The notes under the pieces: model-generated
Seen by the model: only the letters and a program-made list of their open reading frames with translations
What the model was told of the DNA's origin: nothing
The model's database searches: none
Made by a program: the position numbers and the translations under genes
Shown: piece after piece, positions 55,470 to 63,646 of the stretch
Position numbering within the stretch: the first letter of the stretch is position 1
Layout: each line of letters opens with the position of its first letter
Assembly: GCA_026126105.1 (NCBI GenBank)
Contig: JAHCJV010000019.1
Coordinates: forward strand, 1 to 64,000
DNA: 64,000 nucleotides
Direction of reading: 5' to 3'
DNA from: Enhydrobacter sp.
Lineage (GTDB): Bacteria; Pseudomonadota; Alphaproteobacteria; Reyranellales; Reyranellaceae

Positions 55470-55979
55470 GTGCCGGACCTGTTGGCACCGGGCCTCGACC
55501 TGGTGTTCTGCGGGACGGCACCAAGCCCTGCTTCCTTCAAGGCACGCGCCTATTATGCCAATCCGGGCAATGCCTTCTGGCCGACGCTCCACGCCGTCGG
55601 CCTCACGCCCGAGCGTTTCACACCACAGCGCTATCCCGAGCTGCTGGCGTGGCGCATTGGCCTCACCGACCTCAACAAAGTCGAGTACGGCTCCGACCAC
55701 GAGCTTACTGCCGGCGCAATGGATGCGGCATCGCTGCGCGCCAAGGTCGCCAAGTACCGGCCGGCGGCCATCGCCTTCACCAGCAAGAATGCCGCGTCGC
55801 TCGCTCTCGGCGTCAAGGCTCCCGCATATGGCCGACAGCGGGACCTGTTCGAAGGTGCCGTCACGTTCGTGCTCGCCTCGCCATCCGGCCGCGCGCGCTC
55901 GTTTTGGACAATCGAGCCGTGGCGCGCCGCAGCCGCCTTCGTGATGGAGCGGCGCCTTTCGCGCGAGAAAGAAGTCTGA
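55470..55979 (+). CDS. Mismatch-specific (G:U/T) DNA glycosylase, Mug-like
   Basis: About 169 residues of the uracil-DNA glycosylase fold. LDLVFCGTAPSPASFKARAYYANPGNAFWPTLHAVGL is the active-site region; GTAPS stands where E. coli Mug has GINPG, a variant common in alphaproteobacterial homologues as far as I recall. FTSKNAASLALG and VLASPSGRAR follow, the second being the intercalation loop. The start is uncertain; GTG 55470 is the first good one after the Bug stop at 55459. It removes deaminated bases in DNA repair, so its linkage to the transport gene is probably incidental. Confidence 0.85.
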   Translation: MPDLLAPGLDLVFCGTAPSPASFKARAYYANPGNAFWPTLHAVGLTPERFTPQRYPELLAWRIGLTDLNKVEYGSDHELTAGAMDAASLRAKVAKYRPAAIAFTSKNAASLALGVKAPAYGRQRDLFEGAVTFVLASPSGRARSFWTIEPWRAAAAFVMERRLSREKEV

Positions 55980-55990
55980 GCCGAGGCGCG

Positions 55991-56446
55991 TCAGGCGCCG
56001 GGCTGCGCGCGGCGCGATTCCTCCTCGGCGCGGGCTTCGATCGCTTCCATGTCGTCGTCGCTCATGCCGAAGTGGTGACCGATCTCGTGGATCAGCACAT
56101 GGCGCACGATGTGCGGCAGGTCGTCGTCCGACTCGCACCAGTAGTCGAGGATCGGACGGCGGTAGAGGAAGATGCGGTCGATGTCGTTTGCAACGTGGCC
56201 CGCGCCCCGCTCGACCATCGACACACCCTGATAGAGGCCGAGGAGGTCGAAGGGCGTGTCGAGCTCCATCGCCTTCTCGACTTCGTCTGACGGGAAGTCG
56301 TCGACCTGGATGCGCACGTTTCCGACGTGACGACGAAACTCCTCGGGGATCGTCGCGAGCGCCTCGGCGGCAATCGCTTCGACGTCCTCGAGAGTCGGCG
56401 CCTTGCTGAAGCACGGCATGGACCGCGGGTTCGTGAAGACCGGCAT
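55991..56446 (-). CDS. Zincin-like metallopeptidase (PF06262 type)
   Basis: 151-residue minimal zinc metallopeptidase. The motif HVLIHEIGHHFGMSDDDM near residue 120 supplies both His ligands and the catalytic Glu of HExxH, and an Asp after it fits the third ligand. FPSDEVEKAMELDTPFDLLGLYQG precedes it, as in the family. The ATG at 56446 follows GGGGGAG. It is cytoplasmic, with no signal peptide, and its role is unknown. It lies 11 bases from the convergent Mug gene. Confidence 0.88.
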   Translation of the reverse strand: MPVFTNPRSMPCFSKAPTLEDVEAIAAEALATIPEEFRRHVGNVRIQVDDFPSDEVEKAMELDTPFDLLGLYQGVSMVERGAGHVANDIDRIFLYRRPILDYWCESDDDLPHIVRHVLIHEIGHHFGMSDDDMEAIEARAEEESRRAQPGA

Positions 56447-56568
56447 CACTCCCCCATATAGCAGGCGCGCGCCCACGCCAAGCTCTCGGGGTGACGCTCG
56501 TCCATGGAAGATTGGCGCGGGATTCGCATGGTCGCGTTCCGGAACGAACCACACTAAGCTCGACACGC

Positions 56569-57486
56569 ATGTTGCGCTTTCTCATACGTCGAATCGTCGT
56601 CGCGTTGCTCGTTGCCGCGACGGTCATGACGCTTGCTTTCGTCATGACGCGTTTGTCGGGCGACCTCGCCACCTCGATCGCCGGGCCCAACGCGACGCAG
56701 GCAGATATCGACGCTATCCGCAAGGCGTATGGACTGGACCAACCTGTGATCGCGCAGTTCCTTGACTGGGTCAGCCGCGCCACGATGGGCGATCTCGGCG
56801 ACAGCTTCTTCTTCAAGAAGCGCGTCTCGTCGCTGATCGGCGAGCGCATGCCCGTCACCCTGACACTCGGTCTCACCGGTTTGATGATCGCGTTGGTGGT
56901 CTCATTGCCTCTCGGCATTCTGGCTGCAGTGAAGGAAAACACCGCGTTCGATCGCGCCGTGCAGGTCGTAGCGCTGCTCGGGCAGGCCATGCCGTCGTTC
57001 TGGCTTGGTCTGATACTAATGATCGTGTTCGGGCTGCAGCTCGGCTGGCTGCCGATCTCCGGCACCGACTCGTGGCAGAGCTTTATTATGCCGGGCGTCG
57101 TGCTTGCCTTCTCCGCGATCCCCGCGCTCACACGGCTGACGCGTGCCGGCATGATCCAGGCGATGGGCTCCGACTACATCCGCACCGCGCGCGCCAAGGG
57201 ACTGTCGCGCGCCTCGATCCTGCTGAAGCACGCGCTGCGCAATGCAGCAATTCCGGTGGTGGCGATCGCCGCTGTGCAGCTCGGCTTCATGCTCGGCGGA
57301 TCGATCGTGATCGAGCAGGTCTTCGCCCTGCACGGCGTCGGTTTCCTCGCCTGGGAGAGCATCGCCAAGAACGACTTTCCCGTCGTGCAGGCCGTCGTGC
57401 TGGTGCTGGCGGTGATCTATGTCGGCCTCACCATGCTGGCGGACATGCTGAATGCCCTGCTCGATCCGCGTCTGCGCAGCGCATGA
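56569..57486 (+). CDS. Peptide/nickel-type ABC permease, DppB-like
   Basis: 305-residue inner-membrane permease with about six membrane segments. It opens MLRFLIRRIVVALLVAATVMTLAFVMTRLSGD, the standard DppB start. The coupling loop is RTARAKGLSRASILLKHALRNA. First gene of a five-gene operon whose members all overlap by four bases. Confidence 0.92.
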   Translation: MLRFLIRRIVVALLVAATVMTLAFVMTRLSGDLATSIAGPNATQADIDAIRKAYGLDQPVIAQFLDWVSRATMGDLGDSFFFKKRVSSLIGERMPVTLTLGLTGLMIALVVSLPLGILAAVKENTAFDRAVQVVALLGQAMPSFWLGLILMIVFGLQLGWLPISGTDSWQSFIMPGVVLAFSAIPALTRLTRAGMIQAMGSDYIRTARAKGLSRASILLKHALRNAAIPVVAIAAVQLGFMLGGSIVIEQVFALHGVGFLAWESIAKNDFPVVQAVVLVLAVIYVGLTMLADMLNALLDPRLRSA

Positions 57487-58319
57487 GACGCGGCTGGAAG
57501 AATATCGCCACCTGGATCGGCGCCGTCATTGTCGGCCTTGCCGCCTTCTGTGCGCTGTTTGCACCATTTCTCGTGCCGCATGACCCCTTTACGCAGGATC
57601 TCGGCAAGCGCCTGCTGGTGCCCTTCTGGATGGACGGGACCGATCCACAGCACCTGCTCGGCACAGATCAGCTGGGACGCGACTATCTGGCGCGCCTGAT
57701 CTATGGCTGCCGCATCTCGATGATGATCGGCGTCACGGTAACGATCGTCTCGGGCGTGATTGGCATCACCATGGGCGTGCTCGGCGGATTCATTGGCGGG
57801 CGGGTCGACGACATCGTGCTGTTCGCCATCACCACGCGCCTGTCGCTGCCGGTCGTGCTGGTCGCCCTCGCCGTGGTCGGCCTGCTCGGCAGCTCGATGA
57901 CGATCCTGATGATCACGCTCGGCTTGCTGCTGTGGGAGCGCTTTGCGGTGGTGGCCCGCTCGACAACGATGCAGGTGCGAAACCTCGATTTCGTCGCCGC
58001 CGCCTGGTGCGCCGGCTGCTCGCGCTTCCGCATCCTGGCTGGCGAGGTGCTGCCCAACATCGCAAGTCATCTCGTGGTCGTGGCTACCCTCGAGATCGCT
58101 CTCGCAATCCTGCTCGAGGCCGCCCTCTCCTTCCTCGGCCTCGGCGTGCCGCCGCCGCTGCCGTCCTGGGGCCTGATGATCGCCGAGGCGAAGGACTACA
58201 TGTTCTTCAGCCCATGGGTGATCATGATCCCGGGTGTCTGCCTGTTCGTCCTCGTGCTGGGGATCAACCTGCTGGGCGACGGGTTGCGCGACACGTTCGG
58301 CGCGAGGACGGACCCGTGA
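57483..58319 (+). CDS. Peptide/nickel-type ABC permease, DppC-like
   Basis: 278-residue second permease. It has an N-terminal membrane segment, then HDPFTQDLGKRLLVPFW and HLLGTDQLGRDYLARLIYG, the family hallmark. The coupling loop is VAAAWCAGCSRFRILAGEVLPN. ATGA overlap with the gene before and GTGA with the gene after. Confidence 0.92.
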   Translation: MRRGWKNIATWIGAVIVGLAAFCALFAPFLVPHDPFTQDLGKRLLVPFWMDGTDPQHLLGTDQLGRDYLARLIYGCRISMMIGVTVTIVSGVIGITMGVLGGFIGGRVDDIVLFAITTRLSLPVVLVALAVVGLLGSSMTILMITLGLLLWERFAVVARSTTMQVRNLDFVAAAWCAGCSRFRILAGEVLPNIASHLVVVATLEIALAILLEAALSFLGLGVPPPLPSWGLMIAEAKDYMFFSPWVIMIPGVCLFVLVLGINLLGDGLRDTFGARTDP

Positions 58320-59269
58320 GCGCCCTGCTCGAGGTCGAGAAACTCGAAGTAGGTTTCGGTCGCACGGCGGCGGTGCGCGGCTCCTCCTTCACCGTCGAGC
58401 GCGGCGAGACCCACTGCCTTGTGGGCGAATCCGGGTGTGGAAAATCGGTGACCGCCCTCGCGATCATGAATCTGCTGGCGCGCAACGGCGTGCGGCGCGC
58501 AACGCGGCTCGCCTTCCAGGGCGAAGATCTGCAGAGGCTGGACGAGACCGGCATGTCGCGTCTGCGCGGAAACGCGATGGCGATGATCTTCCAGGAGCCG
58601 ATGACCAGCCTGAACCCCGCCTATACGGTCGGTTCGCAGATGACGGAGGTGCTGCGCCGGCACAAGGGGGCCAACCAGCGGGTAGCGACCGACCGCGCTG
58701 CCGACCTGCTGGCGCGCGTCGGCATCACGGCGCCTGGCATGCGGCTCGGCCAGTTTCCGCACCAGCTCTCGGGCGGCCTACGGCAACGCGTGATGATCGC
58801 CATGGCGTTGATGTGCGATCCCCAGCTCCTCATTGCCGACGAGCCGACTACCGCGCTCGACGTCACGGTTCAGGCGCAGATTCTGCGGCTGCTGGCCACC
58901 CTGCAGCGCGAGCTGGGTCTCGGACTCCTGTTGATCACCCACGATCTCGGCATCGTCGCTCGGGTCGCGACGCGTGTCTCGGTGATGTACGCGGGCGAGG
59001 TGGTCGAGAGCGCGCCGACAGCCGAGCTCTTCGCCAGTCCCAGACACCCCTATACTCAGGGCCTGTTGCGCTGCGTGCCTGTGCCTGGAAAGACCCGCCG
59101 AGACGAACCGCTCGGCTCGATTCCTGGCACCGTGCCGAGAGTCGGCCCGGGCTTCGAAGGCTGTGCCTTCCGCGATCGCTGCGAGTTCGCCGACGAGACG
59201 TGCAAGCACACGATCCCGCGCCACCTCGCGGCGCCGACTCACGATTTCCTGTGCCGATTGCCGGCATGA
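58316..59269 (+). CDS. Peptide-type ABC ATP-binding protein, DppD-like
   Basis: 317-residue ATPase. Walker A is LVGESGCGKSVTALAI, the signature is LSGGLRQRVMIAMALM, and Walker B is LLIADEPTTALDVT. The C-terminal oligopeptide-type extension has HPYTQGLLRCVP and GCAFRDRCEFADETCK, a cysteine-rich segment like that in DppD/OppD, which in some cases binds an Fe-S cluster. GTG start with GTGA overlap. Confidence 0.94.
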   Translation: MSALLEVEKLEVGFGRTAAVRGSSFTVERGETHCLVGESGCGKSVTALAIMNLLARNGVRRATRLAFQGEDLQRLDETGMSRLRGNAMAMIFQEPMTSLNPAYTVGSQMTEVLRRHKGANQRVATDRAADLLARVGITAPGMRLGQFPHQLSGGLRQRVMIAMALMCDPQLLIADEPTTALDVTVQAQILRLLATLQRELGLGLLLITHDLGIVARVATRVSVMYAGEVVESAPTAELFASPRHPYTQGLLRCVPVPGKTRRDEPLGSIPGTVPRVGPGFEGCAFRDRCEFADETCKHTIPRHLAAPTHDFLCRLPA

Positions 59270-60195
59270 CGCCCGCGATCGAGGTCCGCAACGTGCGGAG
59301 AACCTTCAAGGCCGGCAGGCGGAGCGTCGTGGCGGTGGACGGCGTTTCCTTCTCTGTGCCGATCGGGGGCGTGCTCGGCATCGTGGGCGAATCCGGCTGC
59401 GGGAAATCCACCCTGGCCCGACTGATCCTCGGCCTGCTGCCGGCGGACTCCGGCGATATCATTGTCGAAGGCAAACGGCTCGGCGACATGGACCGCAAGG
59501 CGCGGGCGCGCCTGATCCAGCCAGTCTTCCAGGACCCGTTCGCGTCGCTCAATCCGCTGGTTAGGATCCGCGACATCGTCGGCATGCCGCTCGTCGCGCA
59601 AGGCACCTTCTCCCGAGCCGAGATCACCAGGAAGGTCGAAGAGATGCTGGCCCGCGTCGGACTGACGAAGGAGATGAGCGACCGACTGCCGGCCGAGCTG
59701 TCGGGCGGCCAGCGCCAGCGGGTCGCCATCGCGCGCGCCCTGGTGCTGCGCCCGCGGATCGTCGTGTGCGACGAGCCGACCTCGGCGCTCGACGTGTCGG
59801 TGCAGGCGCAGATCCTCAACCTTTTGGCCGAGCTGCGCCGCGACCTCAATCTTACCTATCTGTTCATCAGCCATAACCTCGCGGTCGTGGAGCATGTGGC
59901 GAGCGAGGTGGCGGTCATGTATCTCGGCCGCCTGGTGGAGCGCGAGCCGACGGAGACGTTGTTCGCTAAGCCCGAACATCCCTACACCAGGGCGCTCCTT
60001 GCCTCGGTGTTGACCCCGGAGCCGGGTCTGGGCGTCCCCGATGTAGGGTTGGGCGATAGCTTGCCCGACCCCGCCAACATCCCGCCGGGCTGCCGGTTCC
60101 ATCCGCGCTGCCCGATCGCCGAGCCGCGCTGTGCAATCGAAACGCCGCCGTTGAAGCGGCGGCCGGCCGGCAGTGTAGAATGCCGCCTGGCATGA
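59266..60195 (+). CDS. Peptide-type ABC ATP-binding protein, DppF-like
   Basis: 309-residue partner ATPase. Walker A is IVGESGCGKSTLARLI, then VFQDPFASLNPLVRI, signature LSGGQRQRVAIARAL, Walker B IVVCDEPTSALDVS, and C-terminal HPYTRALLASVLTPEP with CRFHPRCPIAEPRC. ATGA overlaps on both sides, the second with the monooxygenase gene. Confidence 0.94.
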   Translation: MTPAIEVRNVRRTFKAGRRSVVAVDGVSFSVPIGGVLGIVGESGCGKSTLARLILGLLPADSGDIIVEGKRLGDMDRKARARLIQPVFQDPFASLNPLVRIRDIVGMPLVAQGTFSRAEITRKVEEMLARVGLTKEMSDRLPAELSGGQRQRVAIARALVLRPRIVVCDEPTSALDVSVQAQILNLLAELRRDLNLTYLFISHNLAVVEHVASEVAVMYLGRLVEREPTETLFAKPEHPYTRALLASVLTPEPGLGVPDVGLGDSLPDPANIPPGCRFHPRCPIAEPRCAIETPPLKRRPAGSVECRLA

Positions 60196-61325
60196 TAAAG
60201 AAACTCGACATCGCGATTGTCGGCGCCGGCATGGGCGGCCTCGCTGCGGCCGCCGCCCTGCGCAAGGCCGGCCACGACGTCACCGTCTACGAGCAGGCCC
60301 GACAGTTCGCGCGGCTTGGGGCCGGCATTCAAATCGGCTGCAACGCCATGCATGTCCTGCGCGGCCTGGGGCTGGAGGATCGGCTGCGCGCCGACACCTT
60401 CTACCCGCGCTCGTGGAACAACCGGGACTGGAAGACCGGCGAGGTGCTGTTCGATATCCTGTTCGGTCCCGAGGCCGAGCAGGCCTACGGCGCGCCGTAT
60501 CTCCTCGCCCATCGCGGCGACCTCCATGCCGCGCTGGCCAGCGCGGTCCCGCCGAAAGTGGTGAAACTGGGCCATCGCCTGACCGGCATCGACCAGACGG
60601 CCGGCGGCGTGCGGCTCACCTTCGAGAACGGCCACGTCGCCACCGCCGATGCTGCGATCGCGGCCGACGGCGTTCATTCTGTGGTCAAGGCGGCGCTTTT
60701 CGGCCATGACGAGCCCAATTTCACCGGCCGCATCGCCTATCGCACCGTCTATCCCATCCAGCGCCTGAAAGACGTCGACGTGCTCAATTGCACCAAGTGG
60801 TGGGGTGAGGACCGTCACGTCGTGATCTATCCGGTGAAGCCCGACCGCTCCGAGATCTACTTCGTGACCAGCCAGCCCGAGCCCGGCTTCGAGCTCGAAT
60901 CCTGGTCGGCGACGGGCGACGTCAAGGTCTTGCGCGAGGCCTTCGAGGCCTTCCATCCGGAGGCGCGAGCGGTGATCGAGGCCGCGCCCGAAGTGCACAA
61001 GCGTCCGCTGGTCGACCGCGATCCGCTCGAGCGCTGGGTCGACGGCAAGGTCGCGCTGTTGGGCGATGCCTGCCATCCGATGACGCCCTACATGGCGCAG
61101 GGCGCCGCGATGGCCATCGAGGACGCTGCCATCCTGTCGCGCTGCCTGGCCGGCGGCGATCGCGACGGCATCGAGGCGGCGCTGCGCCGCTACGAGGCCA
61201 CGCGCAAGGCGCGCACCTCGAAGATGCAATTCACCTCGCGCCAGAACGTCTGGGGCAAGGGCGTGACCGACGTCGACTGGGTCTACGGCTACAAGGCCTG
61301 GGAAGCGCCGCTCGCCCCCGCCTGA
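60192..61325 (+). CDS. FAD-dependent monooxygenase, 6-hydroxynicotinate 3-monooxygenase-like
   Basis: 377-residue aromatic hydroxylase of the salicylate/6-hydroxynicotinate group. The FAD blocks are IAIVGAGMGGLAAAAALRKAG, the second FAD motif in AIAADGVHS (about 160), and LLGDACHPMTPYMAQGAAMAIEDAAIL. Strings such as RLGAGIQIG, HRGDLHAAL, KWWGEDRHVVIYPV and DWVYGYKAWEAPL closely follow NicC of the nicotinate pathway as I remember it. The ATG at 60192 overlaps the upstream ATPase stop as ATGA; an ATG at 60180 is also open. Coupling to the transporter suggests the imported compound is an N-heterocyclic or hydroxybenzoic acid. Confidence 0.85.
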   Translation: MIKKLDIAIVGAGMGGLAAAAALRKAGHDVTVYEQARQFARLGAGIQIGCNAMHVLRGLGLEDRLRADTFYPRSWNNRDWKTGEVLFDILFGPEAEQAYGAPYLLAHRGDLHAALASAVPPKVVKLGHRLTGIDQTAGGVRLTFENGHVATADAAIAADGVHSVVKAALFGHDEPNFTGRIAYRTVYPIQRLKDVDVLNCTKWWGEDRHVVIYPVKPDRSEIYFVTSQPEPGFELESWSATGDVKVLREAFEAFHPEARAVIEAAPEVHKRPLVDRDPLERWVDGKVALLGDACHPMTPYMAQGAAMAIEDAAILSRCLAGGDRDGIEAALRRYEATRKARTSKMQFTSRQNVWGKGVTDVDWVYGYKAWEAPLAPA

Positions 61326-61326
61326 T

Positions 61327-62856
61327 CTATTTCCATTTTGCGAAGTAGAAGCGCGGCAGCTCGTCGGGGAAGGTCTTGAAGTCGAGCGCCTTGCTGAAAG
61401 CGTAGGTGTTCACGTAGGTGTTGATCGGCAGCCAGTAGGCCTTCTCGGTCGCGATCTTGATCGCCGCCGAATAGGCCTTGGAGCGCACAGCCTTGTCGGC
61501 GGTGGCGCTGCCCTCGGCGATCAGCTTCTCGAGCTCGGGATCCCTGGAGTAGTTGTCGAGTGCGCCCGCGCCGAACATCACCGGCAGGATCGCCGAGACG
61601 TCGTTGATCGAGTAGCTGCCCCAGCTTCCCATGTAGAGTGGCGCCTCGCCCTTGTGGGCCTTCTGGATCGCCGGCGCGACCTGGAGCTGGGTGATGCGCG
61701 CCTTGATGCCGACCGCGCCGAGATAGTTCTGGACCGCCGCGCCCCACGAGGTCGGCTGCACGTAGGTCACCATCTCGATATCGAAGCCGTTGGGGAAGCC
61801 GGCCTCGGCCAGCAGCTCCTTCGCCTTCTTCGGATCGTAGTCGTACTTGACCGCGGCATCCGCGTCGCAGCCGAACTGGCTCGGGAAGCAGGGTGCGGGC
61901 GGCACGCGGCTGCCGCCGCCGACCAGCTTGTCGGCGAATTCCTTGCGGTTCACGGCGTGCCAGATCGCCTGTCGCACCTTGAGCTTGGTGAGAGGATTGT
62001 CCGCGCCGGTGCGCCCGGCCGCATCGATCGACAGATAACCGATCCGCATCGATTCCTGCCGCACGGCCTGCAGGAACGGCACCTTGTTTATGCTGTCCAT
62101 CTGGTCGGGATTGATGTTCCAGATCCAGTCGGTCTTCTGCGCCAGCAGCTCGGTCACCTCGGTGGCGAGGTCGGGAACGAAGCGCACCTGGAGGTTCTTG
62201 ATTGCCGGCTTGCCCTTGGGCGACCCTGCCCAATACCCCTCGAAGCGCTCGAAGACGACTTCCTTGCCTTGGTCGTTCTTGACGATCTTGTAGGGCCCCG
62301 CGCCGACCGGCTGGGCCGAGAAGCCTGCTGCCCCCACCTTCTCGCGATAGGCTTTGGGATGGATTGGCGTCACCATCGCGAGATATTCGAGTGCCGCCGG
62401 GGTCGGTCGCTTCATTTTGATCGAGACGGCAAAGTCGCCGGTCTTCTCGGCCTTGTCGATCCAGGCGTAGTTCGATGGCGTGGCGACTTTGCTCTCGGGG
62501 TTTGAGGCCATGTTGATCGTATAGACGACGTCGTCGGCACTGAGCGTGCTGCCGTCATGAAACTTCACGCCCTCGCGGATCTTCAGATCGAGCGTCGTGT
62601 TGTCGGTGAACTTCCACTCGGTCGCGAGCGAGGGCTTGATCTCGAAGGTCGCGGGATCGCGATGGACCAGCATGTCCCAAGCCTGATGGGCGAGAATCAG
62701 GCCGGTGCGCTGGCTGTTGAAGTACATGTCGATGTTGGGCACGGCATCAACGAATTGAATACGCAGCGTGTCGGAGGCCTTCTGCGCGCGAGCCGAGGCT
62801 GGTAGAGCTGCTGCGGCGGCGCTCGAAAGTAGAGCGGAACGTCGGGTGATGTTCAC
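61327..62856 (-). CDS. ABC substrate-binding protein, family 5 (peptide/nickel type)
   Basis: 509-residue periplasmic binding protein. A signal peptide (RRSALLSSAAAAALPASARAQ) leads into DTLRIQFVDAVPNIDMYFNSQRTG. The family-5 block WKFTDNTTLDLKIREGVKFHDGSTLSADDVVYTI is complete. The GTG start at 62856 follows AGGAGG. It lies tail to tail with the transporter operon, one base after the monooxygenase stop, so it is expressed from its own promoter. It is surely the binding component for the adjacent permeases. Confidence 0.93.
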   Translation of the reverse strand: MNITRRSALLSSAAAAALPASARAQKASDTLRIQFVDAVPNIDMYFNSQRTGLILAHQAWDMLVHRDPATFEIKPSLATEWKFTDNTTLDLKIREGVKFHDGSTLSADDVVYTINMASNPESKVATPSNYAWIDKAEKTGDFAVSIKMKRPTPAALEYLAMVTPIHPKAYREKVGAAGFSAQPVGAGPYKIVKNDQGKEVVFERFEGYWAGSPKGKPAIKNLQVRFVPDLATEVTELLAQKTDWIWNINPDQMDSINKVPFLQAVRQESMRIGYLSIDAAGRTGADNPLTKLKVRQAIWHAVNRKEFADKLVGGGSRVPPAPCFPSQFGCDADAAVKYDYDPKKAKELLAEAGFPNGFDIEMVTYVQPTSWGAAVQNYLGAVGIKARITQLQVAPAIQKAHKGEAPLYMGSWGSYSINDVSAILPVMFGAGALDNYSRDPELEKLIAEGSATADKAVRSKAYSAAIKIATEKAYWLPINTYVNTYAFSKALDFKTFPDELPRFYFAKWK

Positions 62857-62938
62857 AAAGGCCTCCTGATGATTGGCGGGAGCCTAGGCTCCTGCGATGC
62901 ATTCAGGCAAGCTTCGGGCCACCTGCACAGAGGAAAGC

Positions 62939-63226
62939 ATGACCACCAAGCTCAGCGGACAGGCGCGCACCGTCGCTCTCGGAACGATCAAGGGATGGAC
63001 CGAGATGGCCGGCCGAGACGCCATCTCCAAGACCTTCAAGTTTGCCGACTTCAACCAGGCTTGGGGGTTCATGACGCGCGTGGCGCTGGCGGCCGATAAG
63101 GCCGAGCACCATCCCGAATGGTCGAACGTCTACAACAGGGTCGAGATCGTTCTGTCGACCCACGACGCCGGCGGGGTCAGCGATAAGGACGTGGCGTTGG
63201 CGAAGTTCATCGATTCGATCGCTTGA
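62939..63226 (+). CDS. phhB: Pterin-4a-carbinolamine dehydratase
   Basis: 95-residue enzyme recycling the 4a-hydroxy-tetrahydrobiopterin made by aromatic amino acid hydroxylases. The active-site run [16 protein letters not shown], with its paired histidines and Trp, is the family signature, preceded by [30 protein letters not shown] lies before the ATG. Divergent from the binding-protein gene. No phenylalanine hydroxylase gene is in the window. Confidence 0.93.
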   Translation: MTTKLSGQARTVALGTIKGWTEMAGRDAISKTFKFADFNQAWGFMTRVALAADKAEHHPEWSNVYNRVEIVLSTHDAGGVSDKDVALAKFIDSIA

Positions 63227-63322
63227 GCAAGCGGAACGATGCGAACAAACGCTCGTACTGGAATCGCGGTTAGCGCCGGCTGGGAAAAGCCTTGTGATCG
63301 TTCGACGAATTGCTGCGGCTGA

Positions 63323-63347
63323 AAACGCCTCCGTGTCGGAGGCGTTT
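63323..63347. terminator. Bidirectional hairpin terminator
   Basis: AAACGCCTCCG and CGGAGGCGTTT make a perfect 11-bp stem with a three-base loop, A-rich on one side and T-rich on the other. It lies between the convergent phhB and the small minus-strand gene and suits both. The rest of the 63227-63367 gap shows nothing. Confidence 0.8.
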
Positions 63348-63367
63348 CTCTGTATCAAGGAAGCGCG

Positions 63368-63595
63368 TTACTTCGACTTGTCCAGGCCACGCGGATCGCC
63401 GGCTTTACCCTTCTCTTCGGCGACCTTCAGATCGGCCGCTTCGCTCGAATCCATGGCTTGTTTGGCATCCTGCGCAGCCTGGTCGACCTTGCCCTTCTTG
63501 ATGAACTCGGCGGTGCGCTCGTTGTAATCGCGTGTGGCGCTATAGCTGCCTTCACCCTCGACGCCATCCTTACTCTTCTTGCTCGTATCGTTCAT
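63368..63595 (-). CDS. Small conserved hydrophilic protein
   Basis: 75 residues, acidic and lysine-rich. It contains GEGSYSATRDYNERTAEFIKKGKVDQAAQDAKQAMDSSEA, a pattern I recognise from short uncharacterised proteobacterial proteins often described only as hypothetical. There is no signal peptide or cysteine. AGGAGAACGGC precedes the ATG. The function is unknown; the composition suggests a disordered or stress-type protein. Confidence 0.7.
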   Translation of the reverse strand: MNDTSKKSKDGVEGEGSYSATRDYNERTAEFIKKGKVDQAAQDAKQAMDSSEAADLKVAEEKGKAGDPRGLDKSK

Positions 63596-63646
63596 GCCGT
63601 TCTCCTCTGCGTTCGTCGCGGATAGAACGCATTGGACCTCGTAAGG

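Noticed and set aside
55446..57152. 568-codon minus-strand frame across the Mug, zincin and DppB genes
   Set aside because: It spans three well-supported genes and gives Arg/Ser-rich sequence with no family features.
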